Under the pieces are notes generated by a model. That model was not told where the DNA came from, did not search any database, and saw only the letters and a program-made list of their open reading frames with translations. Shown in pieces: positions 40,465 through 49,014 of a stretch of 64,000 bases of DNA. Origin of the DNA: Streptomyces iranensis (GTDB lineage Bacteria; Actinomycetota; Actinomycetes; Streptomycetales; Streptomycetaceae); assembly GCF_017874715.1 (NCBI RefSeq), contig NZ_JAGGLR010000009.1, positions 310,001 through 374,000 on the forward strand. Reading direction: 5' to 3'. A program made the position numbers and the translations under genes. The first letter of the stretch is position 1, and every line of letters starts with the position of its first letter.

Positions 40465-43400
40465 TCATCCCCCGGTGGCCGCCACCTCCTCGGCCAGGAT
40501 CGCCACAGTGCGCCGGATGTCGTCCTCGCGGTGCTCGCTGGTGACGAAGAACCGCAGCCTGGCGAGCCCCTCCTCCACCGCGGGGTGGAAGATCGGATCG
40601 GCGATCACACCGCGGTCGAACAGCCGGTCCGCGATGTGCAGGGTCCTCGCCGAGCCGCCGAGGAGACACGGCACGATCGGGGTGTGGGCGCTGGTGCCCG
40701 TCGCAAGGCCTGCCGAGCCGGCCAGGCCGAGGAAGAGCTCCGCGTTGCGCCGCAGGGCGCGTACCCGGCGGGGTTCGGCGACGATCAGCTCGGTGGCGGC
40801 CAGCGCCGCGGCCGCGTTGGCCGGGGTCAGGCCGACGCTGTAGACGAAGCCCGGCAGCGTGTGCCGCAGCCACCGCACCATCCGGGCCGAGCCGCCGAGA
40901 TAGCCCCCGCAGCTGGCGAACGTCTTGGACAGGGTGCCCATCCACAGGTCCACATCGGTCCGGTCGACGCCGAAGAACTCCCCGACACCACGGCCGCGTT
41001 CGCCCACGGTGCCGATGCTGTGCGCCTCGTCGACCATCAGCAGGGCGCCGTAGCGCCGCTTCAGCTCGATCACGGCGGGCAGGTCCACCAGGTCGCCGTC
41101 CATGCTGTAGGCGCCCTCGACGACGATCAGCACCCGCCTGAACCGGGACCGGTTGCGCCGCAGCGTGTCCTCCAGCGCGCCGATGTCGTTGTGGGCGAAC
41201 GGGCGCCGCGCCGCCCCGGACAGGGCGCAGCCCTGGAGGATGCTGTCGTGGGCGAGCGCGTCGTGCACCACCAGGTCCCGCGCGCCGACGAGGTGTCCGA
41301 TCGCGGTGACGTTGGTGGCGTGGCCGCTCACCAGCGCCAGGCAGTCCGCGGTGCCGAGGAAGTCGGCCAGCGCCCGCTCCAGCCGTACGGTCAGGTCCCG
41401 TTCGCCGGAGAGCACCCGGCTGGCCGAGACCGAGGTCCCGTACCGGTCCACCGCCTGGTGCACGGCCTCGTTGACCGCCGGGTGGCCGGAGAGTCCCAGG
41501 TAGTTGTAGCTGCCGAAGGACAGATACGGCCTTTCGCCGATCATGGTCGTATCGCGGATGGTGCCCTGGTGGACGCGGAAGTACGGGAAGTCCGCGCCGC
41601 TGCCCGTGATCGTGCTCAGGCGCTCCTCGAACTGGCGCACCTCGGGGAAGTCATCGGCGCGCGCGGTCGCCGCGTCCCAGTCCGCCCGTGTCCCCCGGGG
41701 CCGTGGCTCACCGATCTCCCGGGGCCGCATCTCACCGATCTCCCGGGGCCGCGTCTCACCGAGGACGGGCTCCCCGGTGAGATGCGGATCGACCAGCCCG
41801 ACCAGCCGTGCCACGGTGAGGTCGGACGAGAAGATCTCGTCGGTGCGGAATCCCGGTATCCGCTTGCCGATGTTGACCTCCAGCTCCTGGAGCATCAGGG
41901 AGTCGAAGCCGAGGTCGGTCACCAGCTCCATCCGCTCGGTCAGATCGGCGAGCGGGAAGACACCGGTCCGCGAGAGCTCTTCGAGCACGATGGACGCGGC
42001 GGACCCGCCACCGGCCCGCGCGTCCAGCGGCCCGGTCCGGCCGTCCCCCACTGCCGCGAGGGCGGGCGGGGCCTCCTCGGGGGCGCGCGCCGACTCGTCC
42101 ACCGCCCAGTGGTGGCGCGGGGCGAGCGGACTCGGTGGCAGGGTGCAGGGGGGTATGTGGTCCATCACCGGGCGGACCCCCGCGCCGGTGACCGCCCGCT
42201 CGGCGAGCCGGGCCAGCGCGTCCGGGCCTTCCGCGGCGGACAGCGGGCCCGGCGCGGGCACGGCGGCCTCCGGCTGCTCACCGGGTGGCACCGTCCCGGC
42301 CATCTGCCCCGGCCCGAGCTGCCCGGTGCGGCCGGCCGCCACCGCCTCGGCGGCGGCGGTCAGCCTGGTGACGGCGTCGGCGGTGTCCTCGGCCACCAGG
42401 GCGAGGCGCTCGGCGAGCGGCGCCCGTCGGGCCAGGGTGTCCGCCACCCCGGCCAGCGGCGGCCGGTCCTCGGCGAGGGTGTCGGCCAGCTCCCGGGCGT
42501 AACGAACCAGCCCGGCCCGGTCGCGGGCGCTGAGCACCAGCAGCCGCGGTCCCTCCTCCGGTGCGGGACGGGCCGGTGCGGTGGCGCATTCCTCGACCAC
42601 CAGATGGACACCGGTGCCACCGAAGCCGAAGGCGCTCACCCCGGCCCGGCGCGGCTGCCCGGACTCCGGCCATACGGTGGGCTTCGTCGGGACGATCAGC
42701 CGTGCGGCGTCGAGCCCGGAGCGGTCGGCGAGGTCGAACTCCGGCTGTGGCGGTATCACTCCCCGGTGCACGGCCAGCACGGTCTTGACCAGCCCGGCCA
42801 TCCCGGCGGCATTGAGCGCGTGTCCGACCACCGCCTTCACCGCGCCGAGGAAGGCGGGTGCGCCCCGCTCGCCCCGCAGTTCGCCCAGGACGCCGACCTC
42901 GACCGGATCGCCGACGGTGGTCCCGGTGCCGTGCGCCTCGAGGTAGCCCACCGCGTCCGGGGTCAGATCGGCGTCGCGGTAGGCCCGGCGCAGGGCCCTG
43001 AGCTGACCGGCCGCCTGGGGGTGCATTCCGCCCTGTACGGTCCCGTCGTTGGCCGTTCCCACGCCCCGGATCACCGCGTAGACCCGGTCGCCGGCGGCCA
43101 GCGCGTCGGCCAGGGGGCGCAGCGCCAGGACCCCGGCGCCCTCCCCCAGGACGAAGCCATCGGCCTCCGCGCCGAACGGCAGGCATCTGCCGCTGCGCGA
43201 GATGGCGCCGATCCGGCACAGCCCCACCAGCAGGTCGGGCGCGAGGATCAGCTGGGCGCCGCCCGCGAAGGCGATGCGGCAGCGCCCCGCGCGCAGTGCG
43301 AACACGGCGTTGGCCACGGCCATGAGGCCACCGGAGCACGCCGAGTCCAGCGCATAGCTCTCGCCGTGCAGATCGAATACCGAACTGACGGTGTTCGGCC

Positions 43401-43980
43401 CCATGTTGAGCAGCAGCCCGGCCACGGACGAGCCGTGCAGCCCGTCCACCGCGCGGACCGTCTCCGGCCACCGGGGATCGGTGGCCCGCGCCCCGAACTC
43501 GCCGCCGGTCAGCTGGCGCATCCGGACGCGCATGGTGGTGATCTCGCGATAGCCGCTCTCGGTGAGCGCCGTGATCACCGAGGTCTCCTCGCGGTCGAAG
43601 CCCTCGGTCTCCCATCCGGCGTCCTGGATGGCCTCCCGGGTCAGGTCGATCAGCAGCCGCCCTTGCGGATCCATCGATCTGGCCCGGCGGGGCGGGATGC
43701 CGTAGTGCGCCGCGTCGAAGTGGCCCACGTCCGGCAGCAGCGCCATGGTGTCCGTATAGGTCGAGGATGGGTCGCGTAAGTTGTCGCTGAGGAAGGTGGC
43801 GGTGCGCCATCTCGAGTCCGGGACGGTGGCGAACTGCGCCCGCGGTTCGTTGAGGAGCCGCCAGTACTGGTTGACGTTCCGCGCCCCCGGGAACCGGCAG
43901 GCCATTCCCACGATCGCGACGTCGTCGCGCCGCGTTCCGCTTGCGCCCACTGTGGATTCCTTCGCTGTCACGGCCGTCAC
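40465..43980 (-). CDS. Fused ketosynthase-ACP-alpha-oxoamine synthase (KS-ACP-AOS)
   Basis: A 1171-residue multidomain synthase. Residues 20-465 form a type I ketosynthase with Cys215 (DSACSGG), His350 (EAHGTGT) and His387 (VVGHALN), so the active site is complete. Residues 475-640 resemble only linker parts (PPSPLAPRHHW is like a post-AT linker); no acyltransferase GHSxG is seen. An ACP lies at about 660-735, with Ser694 in LGFDSLML for the phosphopantetheine arm. Residues 775-1171 form a PLP-dependent alpha-oxoamine synthase (BioF/KBL/serine palmitoyltransferase type), with DEAH at 984-987 and PLP Lys1019 in GTLSKTFASCGG. It should condense an ACP-bound acyl chain with an amino acid, losing CO2, to give an amino-ketone. 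GTG 43980 overlaps the stop of the upstream SDR gene. Confidence 0.88.
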   Translation of the reverse strand: MTAVTAKESTVGASGTRRDDVAIVGMACRFPGARNVNQYWRLLNEPRAQFATVPDSRWRTATFLSDNLRDPSSTYTDTMALLPDVGHFDAAHYGIPPRRARSMDPQGRLLIDLTREAIQDAGWETEGFDREETSVITALTESGYREITTMRVRMRQLTGGEFGARATDPRWPETVRAVDGLHGSSVAGLLLNMGPNTVSSVFDLHGESYALDSACSGGLMAVANAVFALRAGRCRIAFAGGAQLILAPDLLVGLCRIGAISRSGRCLPFGAEADGFVLGEGAGVLALRPLADALAAGDRVYAVIRGVGTANDGTVQGGMHPQAAGQLRALRRAYRDADLTPDAVGYLEAHGTGTTVGDPVEVGVLGELRGERGAPAFLGAVKAVVGHALNAAGMAGLVKTVLAVHRGVIPPQPEFDLADRSGLDAARLIVPTKPTVWPESGQPRRAGVSAFGFGGTGVHLVVEECATAPARPAPEEGPRLLVLSARDRAGLVRYARELADTLAEDRPPLAGVADTLARRAPLAERLALVAEDTADAVTRLTAAAEAVAAGRTGQLGPGQMAGTVPPGEQPEAAVPAPGPLSAAEGPDALARLAERAVTGAGVRPVMDHIPPCTLPPSPLAPRHHWAVDESARAPEEAPPALAAVGDGRTGPLDARAGGGSAASIVLEELSRTGVFPLADLTERMELVTDLGFDSLMLQELEVNIGKRIPGFRTDEIFSSDLTVARLVGLVDPHLTGEPVLGETRPREIGEMRPREIGEPRPRGTRADWDAATARADDFPEVRQFEERLSTITGSGADFPYFRVHQGTIRDTTMIGERPYLSFGSYNYLGLSGHPAVNEAVHQAVDRYGTSVSASRVLSGERDLTVRLERALADFLGTADCLALVSGHATNVTAIGHLVGARDLVVHDALAHDSILQGCALSGAARRPFAHNDIGALEDTLRRNRSRFRRVLIVVEGAYSMDGDLVDLPAVIELKRRYGALLMVDEAHSIGTVGERGRGVGEFFGVDRTDVDLWMGTLSKTFASCGGYLGGSARMVRWLRHTLPGFVYSVGLTPANAAAALAATELIVAEPRRVRALRRNAELFLGLAGSAGLATGTSAHTPIVPCLLGGSARTLHIADRLFDRGVIADPIFHPAVEEGLARLRFFVTSEHREDDIRRTVAILAEEVAATGG

Positions 43981-44918
43981 CCGGCCGTGGCCAGTCGCTC
44001 GCGCCACCACTCGACCGTCGCCTTGACCTGCTCGTCGACGGGGGTGGCGCGCACCGCGAACTCGGCTTCGTAGGCGCTCGCGTCCATGATGAAGGGCCGG
44101 TCGAACTGGTACCGGACCTCTCTGAGCTCGCGGAGCAGCGGGGAGACCAGCGACGCGAGCCCCAGCACGGCCGACGGCAGCCTGCGCACCGCGACCGGCC
44201 CGGTCTCCGCCTGCGTGGCGAGGCGGTCGACCATCTCGCGGGTGGACAGCGCGGGCGCCGTCGGTACGTGCCAGGCGCGCCCCCAGGCCCGCTCCTCGCC
44301 CGCCACCTCGGCCAGGGCGGCGGCCACGTCGGGAATATGGCTCCAGCTGTGCGGGGTGTCCGGGTCTCCGAGCGAGGAGACCGACTTGCCGCGCAGCACA
44401 GCTGGCACGACCCTCCCGGCAAGGTGTCCGCCGTCGGTCACCCCGGGCCCGAAGAAGTCCGACGCCCGCACCTCGACCGCCTTGATACGGCCCTGCTCAT
44501 GGAGGTCTCGCGCCCGCTCCCACACGGCGGCGCGCACCCTCCCCTTGGTGCCGGTGGCGGCGAGCGGCAGCTCCTCGGTCATGGGGCCGGCCACCGGGCC
44601 GTACCCGTAGAGGTTGCCCAGCATGACCAGGACCGCCCCGGTGGCCTCGGCGGTCGCGCAGAGCGACGAGGCCAGGGGCGGCCATTCACTCGCCCAGCGG
44701 TGGAGGGGCGGTGCGCCACAGCTGTAGAGGGCGGCCGCGCCCCGCACCGCCTCGGTCAGTCGCTCGCTGTCCGTCGCGTCCAGCGCGATGTGCTCGATAC
44801 CCGGTTCGGGGCCGCGGCCCGACCTGGTGATGACGCGTACCGTATGGCCCTTTTCGGCGAGCAGCCGAGCAGTGGCCGCCCCCGCGGGCCCGAATCCTAT
44901 GACGACATGAAGGTTCAC
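43977..44918 (-). CDS. NAD(P)-dependent epimerase/dehydratase-type SDR
   Basis: A 313-residue extended/atypical short-chain dehydrogenase. The nucleotide loop is VVIGFGPAGAATARLLAEKG at the N-terminus, followed by a strand-acid pattern ALDATD. LVMLGNLYGYGPV holds the Tyr region of this group, and VEVRASDFFGPGV is a conserved later block. The reaction is not fixed by sequence; it could reduce the amino-ketone made by the adjacent synthase. GTG 44918 is the start. Its TGA overlaps the GTG of the KS-ACP-AOS gene, so the two are made together. A clear promoter was not found in the short gap to the amidase gene. Confidence 0.85.
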   Translation of the reverse strand: MNLHVVIGFGPAGAATARLLAEKGHTVRVITRSGRGPEPGIEHIALDATDSERLTEAVRGAAALYSCGAPPLHRWASEWPPLASSLCATAEATGAVLVMLGNLYGYGPVAGPMTEELPLAATGTKGRVRAAVWERARDLHEQGRIKAVEVRASDFFGPGVTDGGHLAGRVVPAVLRGKSVSSLGDPDTPHSWSHIPDVAAALAEVAGEERAWGRAWHVPTAPALSTREMVDRLATQAETGPVAVRRLPSAVLGLASLVSPLLRELREVRYQFDRPFIMDASAYEAEFAVRATPVDEQVKATVEWWRERLATAG

Positions 44919-44975
44919 GCGCGCACACTAGCGCGAGTATCTGTGGCTTTTGCGGCAGACGTTCCGAGGGGCCGC

Positions 44976-46610
44976 TCACCGGGCGGCGTCGGTTCCCGTT
45001 GACGGCAGGTAGCGCGGCGCCCGCCAGGCGTGAAGCCGGCGCTCCACCGCGGCCCCCAGCGACAACAGCTCGGTGTCCTCGTGGTCACCGGCCATCAGGA
45101 GCACGCCCACGGGCAGCTCGTCCACGAACCCGGCGGGCACCGACAGGGACGGGTAACCGGCCACGGCCGCGGGGGTCGAGGACGGGATCACGTCGTTGTC
45201 GCCGCGTGCGCAGTCGGTGGTCCAGGCGGGCGGATTCGTCGGCGAGGCGATGGCGTCCAGGTGATGGGTGGCCATGGTCTCGTCGAGGGAACGCCGCGAG
45301 ACGTCCTTCAACTCGGCGCGCATGGCCCGGTATTCGGGGTCGGTGGTGGGAGGTGCGGCAAGTGCCTGCTCGAACAGCTCCTGGCCTGCGAAGCAGGTCT
45401 GCTCCGCCGGGTGGGCGCGGTTGAATTCGATCAGCTCGGCGAGGTCGCGCGGGCCCTTGCGGGTGGCGAGGTAGGCGTCGATGTCCCGGTGGAACTCGCT
45501 CAGCAGCGCGGGGAACTCCAGCTCGGCCAGCCGGTCCTGGTACGGCGGTGTCACCTCGACGACCTCGGCTCCCGCCGTGCGCAGTCGCTTCGCGGTACGG
45601 GTCATCACGGCGTCCACCTCGGGCCCGAGCGAGGGCAGCCGCCACAGGCCGATGCGCTTGCCGCGCAGACCGGATGTCTTCGGAAGGGCGGCGGGATCGC
45701 CGGGGAGCGTGGTGTCGCTGAGCACCGAGAAGGTGAGCGCGGTGTCGATGACATTGCGCGCCATCGGCCCCGCGGTGTCCTGCTCGGCGGAGATCGGGAC
45801 CACTCCGGACTGGCTGACGAGGCCGAGGCTGGGCTTGTGGCCGACCACCCCGTTCATCCCGGCCGGGCACACGATGGAGCCGTCGGTCTCCGTGCCGACC
45901 GCCACCTGCGCCAGCGACGCGGCGAGCGCGGCGCCCGAACCGGCGGATGACCCGCAGGGATTGCGGTCCAGTACGAAGGGGTTGCTGGTCTGCCCGCCGA
46001 CGGCCGACCACCCCGAAGTCGGCTTCGCGGCGCGGAAGTTGGCCCATTCGGACAGATTGGTCTTGCCCAGGATCACCGCCCCCGCGTGGCGCAGCCGTGT
46101 CACCAGGGCGGCGTCCGTGTCCGGCGGGCTTCCGGCCAGTGCCAGCGACCCGGCGGTCGTGGGCAGGTCGCGGGTGTTCACATTGTCCTTGAGGAGGACG
46201 GGGATACCGTCGAGCGGGCCGCGGGCGTGGCCGTGGCGGTGCCTCGCGTCGCTGGCGGCCGCCTGCCGCAGGGCGGTGGGGTCGGTGCGCAGCACCGCGT
46301 GGATCGTGGGGTCGATGGCCTTGATCCGCCGCAGATAGACGGTGGTCAGGGCCGACGAGGTCAGCGAACCGTTCGCCATCCGCGCCTGGAGTTCCGGGAT
46401 GGTCACCGTGTCGAGATCGACGCCGAGTTCGGCGGGGGAAGCGGTCGGCGGCGACGAAGTGTCACCGCCGACCTCGGCGACACCGCCGACATCGGCGACC
46501 TCGGCGGCCTCGGCGGCCTCGGCCCGCGGTTGCGGTGCGCCCGCGCAGAGGGAGCCTGCCACCAGGGCGGCGACCAGCGTGGCAAGGCTCGGCTTCCTCA
46601 TGGCGCTCAT
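44976..46610 (-). CDS. Secreted amidase (amidase signature family)
   Basis: A 544-residue amidase-signature enzyme with a signal peptide (SLATLVAALVAGSLCAGAPQP). The catalytic Lys is in IPVLLKDNVNT; the Gly/Ser-rich core is PCGSSAGSGAALAASLAQ, with the nucleophile Ser in GTETDGSIVCPAG. KTNLSEWANFRA is another family block. It should hydrolyse an amide outside the cell; the natural substrate is unknown. Four in-frame ATGs lie within 28 bp at the start (46628, 46619, 46610, 46601). I use 46610 because GGAG lies about ten nt upstream. It is 57 bp upstream of the SDR/KS-ACP-AOS pair on the same strand, so it may belong to the same cluster. Confidence 0.85.
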   Translation of the reverse strand: MSAMRKPSLATLVAALVAGSLCAGAPQPRAEAAEAAEVADVGGVAEVGGDTSSPPTASPAELGVDLDTVTIPELQARMANGSLTSSALTTVYLRRIKAIDPTIHAVLRTDPTALRQAAASDARHRHGHARGPLDGIPVLLKDNVNTRDLPTTAGSLALAGSPPDTDAALVTRLRHAGAVILGKTNLSEWANFRAAKPTSGWSAVGGQTSNPFVLDRNPCGSSAGSGAALAASLAQVAVGTETDGSIVCPAGMNGVVGHKPSLGLVSQSGVVPISAEQDTAGPMARNVIDTALTFSVLSDTTLPGDPAALPKTSGLRGKRIGLWRLPSLGPEVDAVMTRTAKRLRTAGAEVVEVTPPYQDRLAELEFPALLSEFHRDIDAYLATRKGPRDLAELIEFNRAHPAEQTCFAGQELFEQALAAPPTTDPEYRAMRAELKDVSRRSLDETMATHHLDAIASPTNPPAWTTDCARGDNDVIPSSTPAAVAGYPSLSVPAGFVDELPVGVLLMAGDHEDTELLSLGAAVERRLHAWRAPRYLPSTGTDAAR

Positions 46611-47351
46611 GACCCTCATGCTCCTCATGAGGGTCAGCGCACTACAGGCCGACGGCCCGGCGCAAGGGGCTTACGCGCCGAGCTTGGGCGCGGACGCGTA
46701 CGGGGGTGTCCGGCGGATCCTTCCCCTCCCCGCCCCTACCCGATACCAAGGGCCTCGCCCCTGGACCCCGGGATCAAGGGGGCGGAGCCCCGATCCGAGG
46801 GTCTGGGGCGAAGCCCCGGGCCCGGCGTCTGGGACGGAGCCCCCAGGGGCCGGGGTTTGGGGCGAAGCCCCCGGACCCAGGCGTCTGAAGCGAAGCCCCG
46901 GGCGCGGGCGTTCTGGGGCGGAGCCCTGGGGTCCGGGGGTCTGAGGCGAAGCCCCCGGCCCGGACGTCTGGAGCAGAGCCCCGGACCCGGACGTCGGAGC
47001 AAAGCCCCCGGCCCGGACGTCTGGAGCGAAGCCCCCGGCCCGGGAGTCTGGGGCAAAGCCTCGGACCCGGACGTCGGAGCAAAGCCCCCGGCCCGGACGT
47101 CTGGAGCGAAGCCCCCGGCCCGGGAGTCTGGGGCAAAGCCTCGGACCCGGACGTTTCTGGGGCGGAGCCCCGGTCCGGGGGGCTGGGGCGGAGCCCCGGG
47201 GTCGGGGGCTGGGGCTGGGGCGGAGTCTCGGGGCCGGGGGCTGGGGCTGGGGCGGAGTCTCGGGGCCGGGGGCTGGGGCGGGGTCCCGGTTGTGGGGAGG
47301 GGCGGGGAGGGGAATAGCTCGCCGCAGGCGGCACGGTCCGCCGGGGACCCC
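46611..47351. repeat. Large GC-rich repeat region with exact tandem duplications
   Basis: About 740 bp between two minus-strand genes. From about 46720 to 47320 it is made of short stem-loops of the type GGGGCGAAGCCCC or GGGGCGGAGCCCC separated by CCCGGnCCnGG blocks. Within it an 80-bp unit is exactly duplicated (46984-47063 and 47064-47143, identity continuing to 47154), and a 32-bp unit beginning CGGAGTCTCG repeats at 47221 and 47253. The region is open on the plus strand but its translation is a low-complexity artefact. It separates the amidase and P450 genes and may act as a terminator array. Confidence 0.8.
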
Positions 47352-48737
47352 CTAGCCTCGGCGCAGGCTCGCCAGGAAGCGCCAGAGCGCGGAGCGGGGC
47401 CGTTCCGTCGCGTGGGCGGATGGCGCGGGCTCCGGCAGCGGGGCGGGCGCCGCGGCTCCGGCGGCCGGGGCCATCGGGGCGGCCTGCCGCGTCCGCATCC
47501 GGTACCGGACCGGGAAGGACTTCAGGCCGCGCACATGCGTGGACGAGCGCCAGGGCAACTGGTCCACGGGCAAACCCAGTTCGAAGTCACACCGTTCGAA
47601 CAGCTTGCCCACCGCCGTGGTGACGATCATGTCGGCGAGCCCCCGTCCCGGGCACTGGTGCGGACCCGCGCCCCAGGCCAGATGGGCGCGCGAACTCACC
47701 GACGCGTCCTGGCTGCCGGGCGTGGCGAACATCGGATCGCCATGCGCGGCGGCGATCGAGGGCGCCACCGCATCGCCCGCGGCGAGCCGGAAGTCCCCCA
47801 GATCGGTGTCGACCGCGGGGAAGCGGAAGGTGAGGTTGACCCACGGCGGCGAGGCGATGTGCACGCGGTTGACCAGTTCCTCGACCGGCCCCGCCATCAG
47901 TCCGGCCCGCGTTCCGGACTCTCCGGCCAGCACCTCCAGCACGCTGTTGGTGATGGCGTGGCTGACCAGCTCCGACATGATGACGATGATCGCGTACAGC
48001 TCCAGGCCGATCTGCTCAACCGTCAGCGGAGGCTCGATGGCGAGCAGCCGGGTGGTCAGGTCGTCACCGGGGTGCTGCCTCTTGTACGCCGTGAGTTCGG
48101 TCGTCGCGGCCACCAACCGGCCCACGGCGGCTGCGGCTTCCGGTCCGCCGTCCACCATGCGCCACGAGTCCATGAACACGTCGTCGCCCTGCTCGACCGG
48201 GAAGCCGAACAGCCGGTTGACGGCCATCAGCGGCAGCGCCCGCGCGAACTGCGCGCCGAGGTCCACCCATCCGCTCTCGCTGCCGTCCGCGAAGAAGGTG
48301 ATCAGCTCGTCGGCGTGGCGGGAAACGGCGTTCGCGAGCTCCCAGGACTGGGGCGCGTCGGTGTCCTGGAAGGGGGCGAGCGCCTCCTCCACGGCGGCGC
48401 GGGTCGCCTTGTGCCGCTGGTCGTCCTGCATCAGCAGATGGCTGACCTGGTAGCCGGGCAGATGCGGCCAGTCGGACGGCACCCGGCCCTCGCGCAGCCA
48501 CCGCCAGTGCTGGACGTCCTTCTTCCACGCGCTCTCGTCGCGCAGCACCTCCCACACCTCGCGGTAGCCGAGCACCAGCCAGACCGGGATCCCATGCAGA
48601 TCGACGGGTGCCACCGGCCCGTACCGGGCCCGCAGGCGTGCGTAGACCGCGGCGGGCCGGGTCTCGAAGTCCCGTGTCATCAGCGGCTCGACCGCCAGGG
48701 ACGCCAATTCGGATGGCTCGGATGGAGGGAATTGCAT
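47352..48737 (-). CDS. Cytochrome P450, CYP157-like, with altered ExxR motif
   Basis: A 461-residue P450. The haem loop is LAWGAGPHQCPGRGLAD, with the Cys ligand and Trp instead of the usual Phe. LPWRSSTHVRGLKSFPVRYR near the end is typical of the CYP157 group found in Streptomyces conservons. The K-helix reads EELVNRVHI: Asn stands where the ExxR arginine should be. The I-helix lacks the usual AGxxTT (MSELVSHAITN). Such changes are known for CYP157 proteins and raise doubt about ordinary monooxygenase activity. The last 45 residues are Ala/Pro-rich. ATG 48737 has GAGG nine nt upstream. It might modify the product of the KS-ACP-AOS locus or act in signalling. Confidence 0.85.
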   Translation of the reverse strand: MQFPPSEPSELASLAVEPLMTRDFETRPAAVYARLRARYGPVAPVDLHGIPVWLVLGYREVWEVLRDESAWKKDVQHWRWLREGRVPSDWPHLPGYQVSHLLMQDDQRHKATRAAVEEALAPFQDTDAPQSWELANAVSRHADELITFFADGSESGWVDLGAQFARALPLMAVNRLFGFPVEQGDDVFMDSWRMVDGGPEAAAAVGRLVAATTELTAYKRQHPGDDLTTRLLAIEPPLTVEQIGLELYAIIVIMSELVSHAITNSVLEVLAGESGTRAGLMAGPVEELVNRVHIASPPWVNLTFRFPAVDTDLGDFRLAAGDAVAPSIAAAHGDPMFATPGSQDASVSSRAHLAWGAGPHQCPGRGLADMIVTTAVGKLFERCDFELGLPVDQLPWRSSTHVRGLKSFPVRYRMRTRQAAPMAPAAGAAAPAPLPEPAPSAHATERPRSALWRFLASLRRG

Positions 48738-48913
48738 GTTCGATGTCCTCAAGTCGACAGCTGGACCGTTCCGGCCGGGCCATGAGGTCCGTGTGGGGAA
48801 GCCACACGGCGACTGACGCGCGGCACGGAGGGGAGAAGCGGCCCGCTACGGCGCAGGCCAGACTATCGGCCGTTCGGCGGGCTGAACAGCGCCATGATCC
48901 AGGGCATGTTGCG

Positions 48914-48958
48914 CGCTACGGGGTGTCCGGCGGACCACGCGGCGGAGCCGCATATCGA
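48914..48958. repeat. Copy of dispersed CATATCGA repeat
   Basis: The stretch CGCTACGGGGTGTCCGGCGGA (48914-48934) and the core GGCGGAGCCGCATATCGA (48941-48958) repeat, in the same order, the sequence at 24909-24941. It lies in the 277-bp gap between the P450 start and the stop of the ABC binding protein; I see no gene in this gap. Confidence 0.65.
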
Positions 48959-49014
48959 TGCCGCGGGAAGGGGCAGGAGGGGAACGGCCCGCCGTACGCG
49001 TCAAGATCTATCGG

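Noticed and set aside
40456..43779. A plus-strand open frame of about 1100 codons opposite the KS-ACP-AOS gene
   Set aside because: Antisense shadow; the minus strand encodes complete KS, ACP and AOS motifs.
46984..47154. CRISPR-like array
   Set aside because: The repeats are directly adjacent 80-bp units without unique spacers, and no cas genes are present.
46086..48785. A plus-strand open frame of about 900 codons across the amidase, repeat region and P450
   Set aside because: It lies antisense to two clear genes and reads through GGGGCnnAGCCCC repeats, giving low-complexity sequence. High GC keeps antisense frames open.
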